A DNA stretch of 64,000 nt, from contig NZ_JAMXOE010000001.1 of NCBI RefSeq assembly GCF_024055575.1, forward strand, positions 186,001 to 250,000. Reading direction: 5' to 3'. Source of the stretch: Mucilaginibacter flavidus (GTDB lineage: Bacteria; Bacteroidota; Bacteroidia; Sphingobacteriales; Sphingobacteriaceae). How positions within the stretch are numbered: the first letter of the stretch is position 1; each line of letters begins with the position of its first letter. The notes beneath the pieces were generated by a model. The model saw only the letters and a list, made by a program, of their open reading frames with translations, did not search any database and was not told where the DNA came from. This document shows positions 20,159 to 28,290 of this stretch, piece after piece. The position numbers and the translations under genes are program-made.

Positions 20159-23100
20159 TTAGTTTATGCCAATACTCCTGCTCTGCCCTTTATCATTCGT
20201 CACCACAACGCTCTTCACATCCTTCCCCACCGTAAAAAACCGGCCAGATTGCGACAGGAACGACGAGCCATAGTAAAACTCCTGCTTTTCTTTTTTGCCA
20301 TTGGTGCAAATTATAATGGCGCTTTCATCATCGGGCAGCAGTTTTATGTTATGCCCATTTGCCTTAAGCTGAAATAATTTCAACGCCCCCCGGTTTTGGC
20401 TGGCGGCCAGCATGTAGCCGCCTTTGCTGTTTTGTAGCTTTACCAGCGCCTTTCCATCTCCGGGGATGTAGATGCCGCTTTGCAATATGCTTTGCGGGGT
20501 AAATCCGCCTTTACCGTTGCCTTTCAGCATCAGGCCGTTCAACGCATCGTACCGGCCTACTCCAACTTCAGTACCATAATCGTTGCCGTTTATCACCACG
20601 TCAAGGTTGCCGTCGCCATCAAAGTCGTCGACCACCATGCCGTTTATGGCCGATATTTGTGCCTGGTTGGGTAGTGGTATCATCGTAAATTTGCCGTTGC
20701 CATCGTTGCGGATATAGCACGATTGCGAAGTGTTTAATTTTAGCCGCAACGCGCCTTTTCGCATTTCGGGTGTTATCACTTCATCCATGGTTGCCAAAGC
20801 GTACGATTTGTAATTGGTATACCGCTTTTTAATGCTGATCATCTCCTTCAAAATATCCTCGCGCCCCACAGCAGGGAATTCCTTTTTAACCCCGGTTACA
20901 TCCGGCAAAAAGATGGAGGTAAAGGCGCTGTATTCGCCGTTTTTATCAAAATCCTTAGCGGTAACATAAACCGGGTATTGCTCGCTGGCCTTGTAAAGGG
21001 TGTTTTGCCCAACATTCCCTACAATATAATCCATGCGGCCGGTATGCCCGAAATCGCCGGCAACTATGCTGTTCCACCAACCGGTTTTACCGGCAATACC
21101 TGTGGACTGGGTTGCGTTCTTAAATATTCCGTGGTCATTTTTCAGAAAGGTTACCGGCATCCATTCTCCGGCCAGCACCAGGTCGGGCCAGCCGTCGTTA
21201 TCGTAATCGGTGAACAGGGCATCGCATACCAGGCCAATGTTTTTCAGCGCAGGAGCCACCTCGGCGGTCACGTCTGTAAATTTTACCACCCCATTTTTAC
21301 TGTCGTTTCTTAGAATGCAGCTAGATACCGGCTTCGGATAATTCCATGGGTCGACCCTGCCGGATACAAAAAGGTCGGGCTTGCCGTCTTTATTATAATC
21401 AAATGCCCTTACACACAGTTTGCTGGTATGATTTATTGGGAGCGCATCATTGGCCGGTTTAAAATTGCCTTTGCCATCGTTCAGGTAAAGCTTATCCTGG
21501 TAAGTGCTGTCGTTAGGTGCATTTTGGTAGCCGCCATGAGCTATGTACAGGTCTAATTTACCATCGCCGTTGGCATCAAATAAAAGCATGCCTTCATCTT
21601 TTATATTCGAGAAGGTGTTTTGCTCTGCTGCAAATGCATGCTGGACAAAAGCACCGTTTTGCTGCTGTAAAAATACCTGCGCCGGGTAAATTGAGTTGCC
21701 TCCAACTATAATATCATCCAGGCCATTGCCATCAATATCGCCAACTGCCAGTGCCGGGCTGTAGTCTGATAATTTATGTGGCAGTAGTTTCTGGATGTTA
21801 AAGTCAACAAAATCCTTTTCGTTATGCACGAAATTGATGCCTTTTGCTTTAGTTACTTCGGTAAACAGGGTCTTGTCTGCCGTTTTTGGGCTATCCCATG
21901 CGTAGGCTTGTTTGGCATCAGCCGCATTAACGGTGAGTAACCTATCAGCCTTAACCTGCTGCAATACTTGTTTTTTACCATTTGGCCAGCGTACCACAAT
22001 AGAATCCAGCACGCGGATTTTACCTAACCCAAAGTGGGCTACATTTTGATTTGTCGACAGGTAGCCCCGATATGGATTATTCTCCGCTACCTGGTGTTTG
22101 CCATTGTCGTAATAAATATCGGCCCAGGCGCCAAAGCCGTTCAGGTTATGGGCATCTCCTTTAAATTTCAGATGGATATAATTGGTATTAACCGTGTCCT
22201 TATCGCGCGAAGTATTTTTATATATAAGGGCCTCGTCATTAATATTATTAATAATCATATCCATAGCCCCATCGTTATTCAAATCGGCATATACGGCGCC
22301 GTTAGAAAAGGTGGGAGTATTGAGGCCCCAGTCTGTAGTTTCGTCCTTAAAAGTCAGGTCGCCATTATTTTGGTAGGCATAGTTATGAATTTTTACTGAG
22401 GGTATCTGGTCAAGCACCTGTTTTTTTGAGCCTATGGCAAATGCATTTTGGCGATAAGTCATAAAATCGTGGTCAGTTAAATCTTTAGGGAAACCATTGG
22501 TAATGATAATATCCCGAAAGCCGTCATTGTTAAAATCAGTTATCACAGGTGTCCAGCTCCAGTCAGTTTGGGCCGTGCCGCTCATAAAACCAATTTCGCT
22601 GAACGCCGGGCTGCCAACGCTATCATTTTGTAAAACCCTTGAGCCCTGGTTTATCTGCAACGTATTTCGTACATACTGATATTGATAGCCGAATAGATCA
22701 AAGCTTTGTATCGACTGGTAGCTGTTGGGGCCCAACATCATTTTCTTACGGTAATTATCCTCGGGGTTCATATCCAGCTCAAACACATCGGCAAGCCCGT
22801 CATTATTTATGTCGATGACGTCCTGCCCCATGGCGTTAAACGATGTGTGCTTAAAATATTCTTTGGACCGATCGGTGAAAGTACCATCGTGGTTATTGAT
22901 ATAAAGCAGGTTTGACGACAGGAAATCGTTGCTTACATAAATGTCTTTCCAGCCATCGCGGTTAATGTCGACTATAGTAGCAGCATGTCCGAAACCCTGG
23001 TACTTTATACCCGCTTTTGCCGATACATCCTTAAACACCGGGTGGTTTAGTTTTGCATCCCATTCGTTATGGTATAGCCGCCCCATGCTCGGAATCAGGC

Positions 23101-23728
23101 CTTTGTCCTTCGAGCCAAACACATTGGGGTAATAATGCTCATTAGCTTCGTTTACAGTAAGGTACATATCTAAATTGCCATCGTTATCATAATCAAAAAA
23201 TGCAGCCATTGTCGATTGTACATTGATATCCAATCCGTATTCCTTTGCCATTTCTTTGAAATGCGGCACCCCGTCTTTATCTGCGCCCTGGTTAATATAC
23301 AGCAGGTTGCGGCGCTGCAGCGGTTCCTTATAAATGGTATTACACACATAAATATCGGCAAGCCCGTCGTTGTTGATATCGATGACGGATACACCCCGAC
23401 CCCACCTGCCCATGCCACCAACGCCGGCCTTATCGGTAACATCTTCAAACTTAAAATCGCCTTTATTTATATAGAGTTTGTTTGCTACGCGGTTTCCGGT
23501 AAAGTAGATATCCTGCAGCCCATCGTTGTTAAAATCACCAATCCCTACACCGCCGCCGTTGTAAATATTTACGATGTCAAGCGGGTTTATAGAGTCGTTT
23601 TCGGCAATGGTATTGTTAAAAGTAATGCCCGAGTGAGACGACGAAATCTGCTGGAACAACGTTGGTTTTTTGCACGAAAAAAAACATATTACACACGAAA
23701 CGAGCGCTAAAAGTATCGGTTTGTCCAT
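20159..23728 (-). CDS. VCBS/FG-GAP repeat lipoprotein with ASPIC/UnbV domain (CRTAC1-like)
   Basis: This large lipoprotein has 1189 residues from ATG 23728; a TTG two codons upstream is less likely. The signal peptide leads to CFFSCKKP. At least a dozen FG-GAP/VCBS units with calcium-type loops follow, for example DFNNDGLQDIYFTG, DINNDGLADIYVCN, DYDNDGNLDMYLT and DYDNDGWPDLVLAG. These should form seven-bladed beta-propellers. An ASPIC/UnbV segment lies near residues 515-600 (GFGAWADIYYDNGKHQ, VAHFGLGKIRVLDSIVVRWP). Such proteins are surface or periplasmic and often accompany SusCD loci. No catalytic function is established. It diverges from the repeat-lipoprotein/cytochrome pair. Confidence 0.9.
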   Translation of the reverse strand: MDKPILLALVSCVICFFSCKKPTLFQQISSSHSGITFNNTIAENDSINPLDIVNIYNGGGVGIGDFNNDGLQDIYFTGNRVANKLYINKGDFKFEDVTDKAGVGGMGRWGRGVSVIDINNDGLADIYVCNTIYKEPLQRRNLLYINQGADKDGVPHFKEMAKEYGLDINVQSTMAAFFDYDNDGNLDMYLTVNEANEHYYPNVFGSKDKGLIPSMGRLYHNEWDAKLNHPVFKDVSAKAGIKYQGFGHAATIVDINRDGWKDIYVSNDFLSSNLLYINNHDGTFTDRSKEYFKHTSFNAMGQDVIDINNDGLADVFELDMNPEDNYRKKMMLGPNSYQSIQSFDLFGYQYQYVRNTLQINQGSRVLQNDSVGSPAFSEIGFMSGTAQTDWSWTPVITDFNNDGFRDIIITNGFPKDLTDHDFMTYRQNAFAIGSKKQVLDQIPSVKIHNYAYQNNGDLTFKDETTDWGLNTPTFSNGAVYADLNNDGAMDMIINNINDEALIYKNTSRDKDTVNTNYIHLKFKGDAHNLNGFGAWADIYYDNGKHQVAENNPYRGYLSTNQNVAHFGLGKIRVLDSIVVRWPNGKKQVLQQVKADRLLTVNAADAKQAYAWDSPKTADKTLFTEVTKAKGINFVHNEKDFVDFNIQKLLPHKLSDYSPALAVGDIDGNGLDDIIVGGNSIYPAQVFLQQQNGAFVQHAFAAEQNTFSNIKDEGMLLFDANGDGKLDLYIAHGGYQNAPNDSTYQDKLYLNDGKGNFKPANDALPINHTSKLCVRAFDYNKDGKPDLFVSGRVDPWNYPKPVSSCILRNDSKNGVVKFTDVTAEVAPALKNIGLVCDALFTDYDNDGWPDLVLAGEWMPVTFLKNDHGIFKNATQSTGIAGKTGWWNSIVAGDFGHTGRMDYIVGNVGQNTLYKASEQYPVYVTAKDFDKNGEYSAFTSIFLPDVTGVKKEFPAVGREDILKEMISIKKRYTNYKSYALATMDEVITPEMRKGALRLKLNTSQSCYIRNDGNGKFTMIPLPNQAQISAINGMVVDDFDGDGNLDVVINGNDYGTEVGVGRYDALNGLMLKGNGKGGFTPQSILQSGIYIPGDGKALVKLQNSKGGYMLAASQNRGALKLFQLKANGHNIKLLPDDESAIIICTNGKKEKQEFYYGSSFLSQSGRFFTVGKDVKSVVVTNDKGQSRSIGIN

Positions 23729-24245
23729 TATCAATCAGAATATTTTTATTATATTAAATAACTATTTTATTGAATATTATTATTAAATTAATCTTATCAA
23801 ACATTCAATAATATGATTATTTGTGTTCATTTTTTTGGTTTATATCGTTATTATCTTAAGCCTGTAATTCTGAAAATTGCATCCTATTTAAATCCAGTTT
23901 CTTTAGCCGGAAATCAAATTTAATTTCAATGATTTACCTGTTGTAATACAAAAAGTACATTCTATATTCAAAACAGCAAATCATTAAAAAAAGCAGTTTG
24001 CATTTCTCATTTTGTCTATCTTATAATACACTGTAAATAAACATTTTATATTAAATTAAAGGATTTTACATACAAAATAAATATAATGAAAATCGGGCAA
24101 ATACAGGCGTATTTTATTTATATTTAGCGTTAAGACCGGTCAAAAAAGCACATTATCAAAAGCGATAAAACATTCAATAAAAAACTGCTTTTTTTGACAA
24201 GTTATACTTATAGAACTTTTAATAAAACCGATAGAATTAAACCAA
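23729..24245. other. AT-rich divergent intergenic region
   Basis: This 517-bp stretch separates two divergent lipoprotein units. It is strongly AT-rich with no credible gene. The word ACATTCAATAA occurs twice, near 23803 and 24170, and could be a shared operator or chance in this composition. No clear TAnnTTTG box was found for either direction. Confidence 0.5.
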
Positions 24246-24989
24246 ATGCCAGGGCTAAACAATTTGAAGAGAACCGTATTTATTTTTTCAATAATTTCAT
24301 TATCGATACTGTTATTAAAATGCAAAAACACACCTGCTACACAAGTATTTTATTTGAACGATAATTTTATAGGGCTAAAACACGATGGGATGGTGAAGTT
24401 TTACGAAACAAAGGACCAAAAGAAATGGATATACGGCCCAAACAAAGATTTTAAAAACCCCGGCGGCGCGGAGCAGGTATTTTATTTCTTTGGCAGCTAC
24501 ATTGGGGCAAGGGATGGCAAAAACATAAAATTTTATCATACTGATAGGTCTGGCGCCTGGAACTATAGTCAAGGTAAAGACCTTACACTCACCGATAAAA
24601 CCGACGGCGTTTTTTCTATCAATTATAGCACAATCGGGGCGTGGCGCGGTAAAACTATTAAGTTTTATGAAACCAATAAACAAGGCCAGTGGGCGGCCAG
24701 TCCGCTCAAAAACTTCGTGAACGATGACGACATTGATGGCGCATTCACCCCCGGAAATAATTTTTTAGCTGTGCGGGCGGGCAAAACCGTTAGGTTTTAT
24801 TACGTAGATCCGCAAGGCAACTGGGCCAATCGTGGTAATCTTACGTTTACAAGTACCGGTGCGGTAGACCAGGTTTTTTATTTAAATACCGGGTCGATGG
24901 GGGTTTTGAGTGGCAATACCATCAAATTTTACCAGGTAAACAAACAAGGTACCTGGGAATATAAGCCGGGATTTGATTTTACCTTTTAA
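24246..24989 (+). CDS. Lipoprotein of five 44-residue repeats (probable beta-propeller)
   Basis: This 247-residue protein has a lipoprotein-like signal ending ILLLKC (Cys26). The whole mature part is five repeats of exactly 44 residues, starting at residues 33, 77, 121, 165 and 209. Each reads roughly x-V-F-Y, then a G, then G-K-x-I-K-F-Y-x-T-x-x-Q-G-x-W. For example, GKNIKFYHTDRSGAW in repeat 2 and GNTIKFYQVNKQGTW in repeat 5. This suggests five four-stranded blades. I do not recognise the family. The stop is six bases before the start of a seven-haem cytochrome, so the two are surely co-expressed and probably act together at the cell envelope (inference). Confidence 0.85.
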   Translation: MPGLNNLKRTVFIFSIISLSILLLKCKNTPATQVFYLNDNFIGLKHDGMVKFYETKDQKKWIYGPNKDFKNPGGAEQVFYFFGSYIGARDGKNIKFYHTDRSGAWNYSQGKDLTLTDKTDGVFSINYSTIGAWRGKTIKFYETNKQGQWAASPLKNFVNDDDIDGAFTPGNNFLAVRAGKTVRFYYVDPQGNWANRGNLTFTSTGAVDQVFYLNTGSMGVLSGNTIKFYQVNKQGTWEYKPGFDFTF

Positions 24990-24995
24990 CTGTAT

Positions 24996-26216
24996 ATGAA
25001 GAAGATAAATGTTGTTGCAGCAATTTGCGCAATAATGGCCTGTTTTGTTTACATGCAATGTAAAACCGCAAAACCCGCCGATCCGCGTGGGGAAGCCTAT
25101 GCCGGCGCAGCAACATGTGCAAAATGCCACAGCGCTATTTCCAACTCATCCCTGCATACGGCACATTATTTGGCAACAGTTCCGGCCAATCTTAGTACTA
25201 TCCACGGCAGTTTCGCTAAAAATGCGAATGTTTTTGATTTCAGCCCATCGCAAAAAATTGTTATGGAAAAGCGCGATAGCGGGTTATTTCAAACCTATTA
25301 TTTGAACGGGAAAGAAGTGGAAAGCCACCGTTTTGATATTGTTTTGGGCGGCGTAAAAGGCGAAAGTTACTTGTATTGGCACGGCAATGCCTTAAACCAG
25401 CTGCCGGTTTCGTACTATTCAATGCAAAACCAATGGCTGATGAGCCCGGGCTATATGCCGGGCCAGGTATATTTTAACCGGCCAATTGCTACCAGGTGTA
25501 TGGAATGCCACGCCAGTAACATTGGCGGAATACCCGATAAATCACCACAACTAACTGGAGGTGAGCAATTTGATAAAGGCAGCTTGGTATACGGGATAGA
25601 CTGTGAGAAGTGCCACGGCCCGGGCGCACGGCATGTTGAGTTTCAAACCAACTACCCTGAAGTAAAAACTGCGAAATATATTGCAAGCTTCAAGTCTTTA
25701 CCGCGCGAACGCAAACTGGATGTTTGCGGGGTATGTCATTCGGGCAATAAAAGCCCAATGTTGCGCTCAACTTTTGGCTTTGCCCCTGGCGACACGCTGG
25801 CCAATTACAAGTTGCCGGAAATGGTCGGCGCCATTGATACCGGCCACCTCGACGTGCACGGCAATCAAATTCAACTTTTGCAAAGCAGCAAATGTTTTAT
25901 GGGCAGCAAACTTGATTGCCAAACCTGCCACGATACTCACCAAAACCAACGGGGCAACCTTTTGCTTTATTCCCAAAAGTGCCTGGGTTGCCATAGTACC
26001 ACCAAGCACAATTATTGCAAAATGGCCAATACCATTGATGCACAGTTAATTAAAACCAATTGCGTACAATGCCATATGCCGGCACTACCCTCAAGAGTGA
26101 TTATCGCGCCAACCCAAACCAAAAGTGCATCGGCCGATATTTTGGTGCATACGCATCATATAGCCATTTATCCGCAGCAAGTGAAAAAGGTTTTGGCGAT
26201 GGCGGCTGGGAAATAA
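24996..26216 (+). CDS. Seven-haem c-type cytochrome lipoprotein
   Basis: This 406-residue protein has a signal with Cys22 (CFVYMQCKT), suggesting a lipoprotein. Seven CxxCH haem-binding motifs are present: CAKCH, CMECH, CEKCH, CGVCH, CQTCH, CLGCH and CVQCH. Extra histidines (SSLHTAHYL, GARHVEFQ, HTHHIAIYP) can serve as distal ligands. The arrangement resembles cytochrome c554/c'-type multihaem proteins. It should carry electrons in the periplasm or at the outer surface. No terminal reductase or quinol oxidase is encoded beside it. It is the second gene of the pair with the five-repeat lipoprotein and converges on susD. Confidence 0.93.
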   Translation: MKKINVVAAICAIMACFVYMQCKTAKPADPRGEAYAGAATCAKCHSAISNSSLHTAHYLATVPANLSTIHGSFAKNANVFDFSPSQKIVMEKRDSGLFQTYYLNGKEVESHRFDIVLGGVKGESYLYWHGNALNQLPVSYYSMQNQWLMSPGYMPGQVYFNRPIATRCMECHASNIGGIPDKSPQLTGGEQFDKGSLVYGIDCEKCHGPGARHVEFQTNYPEVKTAKYIASFKSLPRERKLDVCGVCHSGNKSPMLRSTFGFAPGDTLANYKLPEMVGAIDTGHLDVHGNQIQLLQSSKCFMGSKLDCQTCHDTHQNQRGNLLLYSQKCLGCHSTTKHNYCKMANTIDAQLIKTNCVQCHMPALPSRVIIAPTQTKSASADILVHTHHIAIYPQQVKKVLAMAAGK

Positions 26217-26253
26217 ATTACGATGAGATGACATTGCCTATAACGCACAGGCC

Positions 26254-26427
26254 ATCGACCTGTGCTGATGGATGCCACCCCGTTGGAGCTATGAAATATC
26301 GGTTCATTTGAGAAACACGGACCAAATAACGTTTTTTGATTTTGGCCCAAAATCATACTATTTTCTTTATACCACCAGCCCCAAAGGGGCGCCCTTCGTC
26401 AGCGCAGGTCGCAGGCCTGCGCAAAAC
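26254..26427. repeat. MITE-like palindromic element
   Basis: The ends are imperfect 27-bp inverted repeats. The left end has GCACAGG..CCTGTGCTGATGG, the right end CGTCAGCGCAGG..CCTGCGC, and each is itself a hairpin. An inner hairpin CCCCAAAGGGG lies near 26380. The segment CCTGTGCTGATGGAT also occurs at the element near 39514. No transposase is encoded. It fills the gap between convergent cytochrome and susD genes. Confidence 0.6.
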
Positions 26428-26440
26428 CAGGCGACATTGC

Positions 26441-26473
26441 AAAAAAAATGCCGCTCCTTCCGAAGCGGCATTT
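26441..26473 (-). terminator. Terminator of the susCD operon
   Basis: AAATGCCGCT pairs perfectly with AGCGGCATTT (10 bp, 8-nt loop). On the minus strand it is followed by a run of eight T. It lies 24 nt after the susD stop. Confidence 0.88.
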
Positions 26474-26496
26474 ACAGAATATATTAAATCAACTAA

Positions 26497-28266
26497 CTAG
26501 TAACCAGAGTTTTGCGTAAGATTTGGGTTCAAACCGATTTCGGGTTGCGGGATTGGGCAAATATCGTGACCAACAGGCAACGATGTACGCCAAACGCCAT
26601 GCAACTTACCATCAGCTGTTGGGCCGTATGGATAAGGTTGTGGGTTCAGGTTGTCAGTAGTGCCATAAGCAGCGTGGATAAAATCACGGGCTACCTGGCC
26701 TGGGGTTGTACCACCGGCACGACGCAGGTTGTAAAACAGCGAGTAATCACCGCTTAACTCATGGCGATATTCGCTTAAAACCATTTGCATCGGATCGGTT
26801 ATCGGGGTGGTAGCTTTGCCATCATAGGTAAGGCCATCCTGCATAACTGGAGGTGCAGTACCACCAAAGGCACGGTCTCTAACTAATTTCAAGTCGGCCA
26901 TTGCTCCCGGGATATCTCCGGTGTGTACTTTACACTCAGCCCTGTCAAGTATAACTTCAGCATAGCGCAGTAGGATCTGGTCTTGTGAACCGAAGATGGC
27001 CGATGTACCATTTGCGCCGGTCAGGTTTGGATCGCGCCATTTTTTTGCGCAGTAGTAACCTGAGCGGGTAAGGTCATCGCCATACCATGGTTGCCTTAAC
27101 GCACCGCAGGTGTTTATAATTTGGTCGTCGTCACCTTTGTATGATGAGTAGGTTTGCGAAGCGTTGTCCTTTACGTTGTTGGCAAAGCCGGCTTTCACAA
27201 CCGCGTAACCTTTTATTCCGCCCCATTTGGCTATAATGCCAGGACTCTGAATTTCGTCGCCAGGGCCTATAATAGTTAATGTTTTACGCAAGTCACCAGC
27301 CTGGTATGAGTACCAAAGGCCAGGGTTTCCATAGTCATAACCAAAACCGCTTATTTCGTGTGGCCAGCTAAAATCATCAATCCAGGCAATTTCGCCGCCA
27401 TTTTGCCAGCCGCCGTCCCAGCTTTGTGATTCACCTGTTGGCAAATCAAACTGAATTTCAAATAACGACTCGTCATTGTTCTGGTGGTTAAATTCGTGAA
27501 CGTCAACAAAGTTGGGCATTAAATGATAGTTCGAAGTAAGCTCGCTGTTGTTAAATGCAGCTAAAGCCAAATCATATTTCTTTAACCACATTTGGGCAGC
27601 GCCTTCGTAACCGTAAGCAGCGCCTTTTGTGGCACGGCCAAGTTCGGCTGCAGGTAAAGCTGATTTTGACAACAATAAACCTTCAGCTTGTTTCATATCA
27701 GATACTACCTGGGCAAATACCTGGTCCTGTGTGCTGCGCGGCGTTAAGCCTGTGCCGCCCGGTTTTAATTCCAGCGGAACACCGCCAAAAGTACCGGCAA
27801 GATAGTAATAGGTCATGCCCCTCATAAAGTAAGCTTCGCCTGTTAACCGATTTGCCAGTTCGGGAGTAACTACACCCTTGGCTTTGGCGGTTTCTACTAT
27901 GCCGAATACCGAGTTAGCCCTTGCAATAGCGATGTAGGCATTCCTCCAAAAAGTGTCAATCGCACCAAAAGTAGGGCTGATGGTGTATGAGTTCCATGCA
28001 ACGTCGGCACCGTCATTATACCAGTCGTGCGAGAAGAAGTTTGCATAGTACCAAATTGACTTCTTCATCAGATCACTGTTCTGGTAGCTATCGTAAATAC
28101 TGTTTACCAGCGCAACAACATCCTGCGATTTTGTAAATGTACCTGAGGCCGTAGAGTTTTGCTGATTTGTTTGCGTTAAAAAGTCTTTTTTACATCCCAG
28201 TGGTATCATCAGCACCGCAAACAGGCAGATGGCGACAAGGGTGATATTTTTCTTTTTCATTTTCAT
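26497..28266 (-). CDS. SusD/RagB family outer-membrane glycan-binding lipoprotein
   Basis: This 589-residue surface lipoprotein (signal ending MIPLGCKKDFL) forms the lid on its SusC partner and binds oligosaccharides. The TPR-like N-terminal region includes ALVNSIYDSYQNSD and GEAYFMRGMTYYYLAGTFGG; the C-terminal part includes QILLRYAEVILDRAECKVHT and LSEYRHELSGDYSLFYNLRR, both typical of the family. It lies 24 nt downstream of susC and is followed by a strong terminator. Confidence 0.96.
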   Translation of the reverse strand: MKMKKKNITLVAICLFAVLMIPLGCKKDFLTQTNQQNSTASGTFTKSQDVVALVNSIYDSYQNSDLMKKSIWYYANFFSHDWYNDGADVAWNSYTISPTFGAIDTFWRNAYIAIARANSVFGIVETAKAKGVVTPELANRLTGEAYFMRGMTYYYLAGTFGGVPLELKPGGTGLTPRSTQDQVFAQVVSDMKQAEGLLLSKSALPAAELGRATKGAAYGYEGAAQMWLKKYDLALAAFNNSELTSNYHLMPNFVDVHEFNHQNNDESLFEIQFDLPTGESQSWDGGWQNGGEIAWIDDFSWPHEISGFGYDYGNPGLWYSYQAGDLRKTLTIIGPGDEIQSPGIIAKWGGIKGYAVVKAGFANNVKDNASQTYSSYKGDDDQIINTCGALRQPWYGDDLTRSGYYCAKKWRDPNLTGANGTSAIFGSQDQILLRYAEVILDRAECKVHTGDIPGAMADLKLVRDRAFGGTAPPVMQDGLTYDGKATTPITDPMQMVLSEYRHELSGDYSLFYNLRRAGGTTPGQVARDFIHAAYGTTDNLNPQPYPYGPTADGKLHGVWRTSLPVGHDICPIPQPEIGLNPNLTQNSGY

Positions 28267-28290
28267 GTCTTTAATTATTTATCTTCTTTA

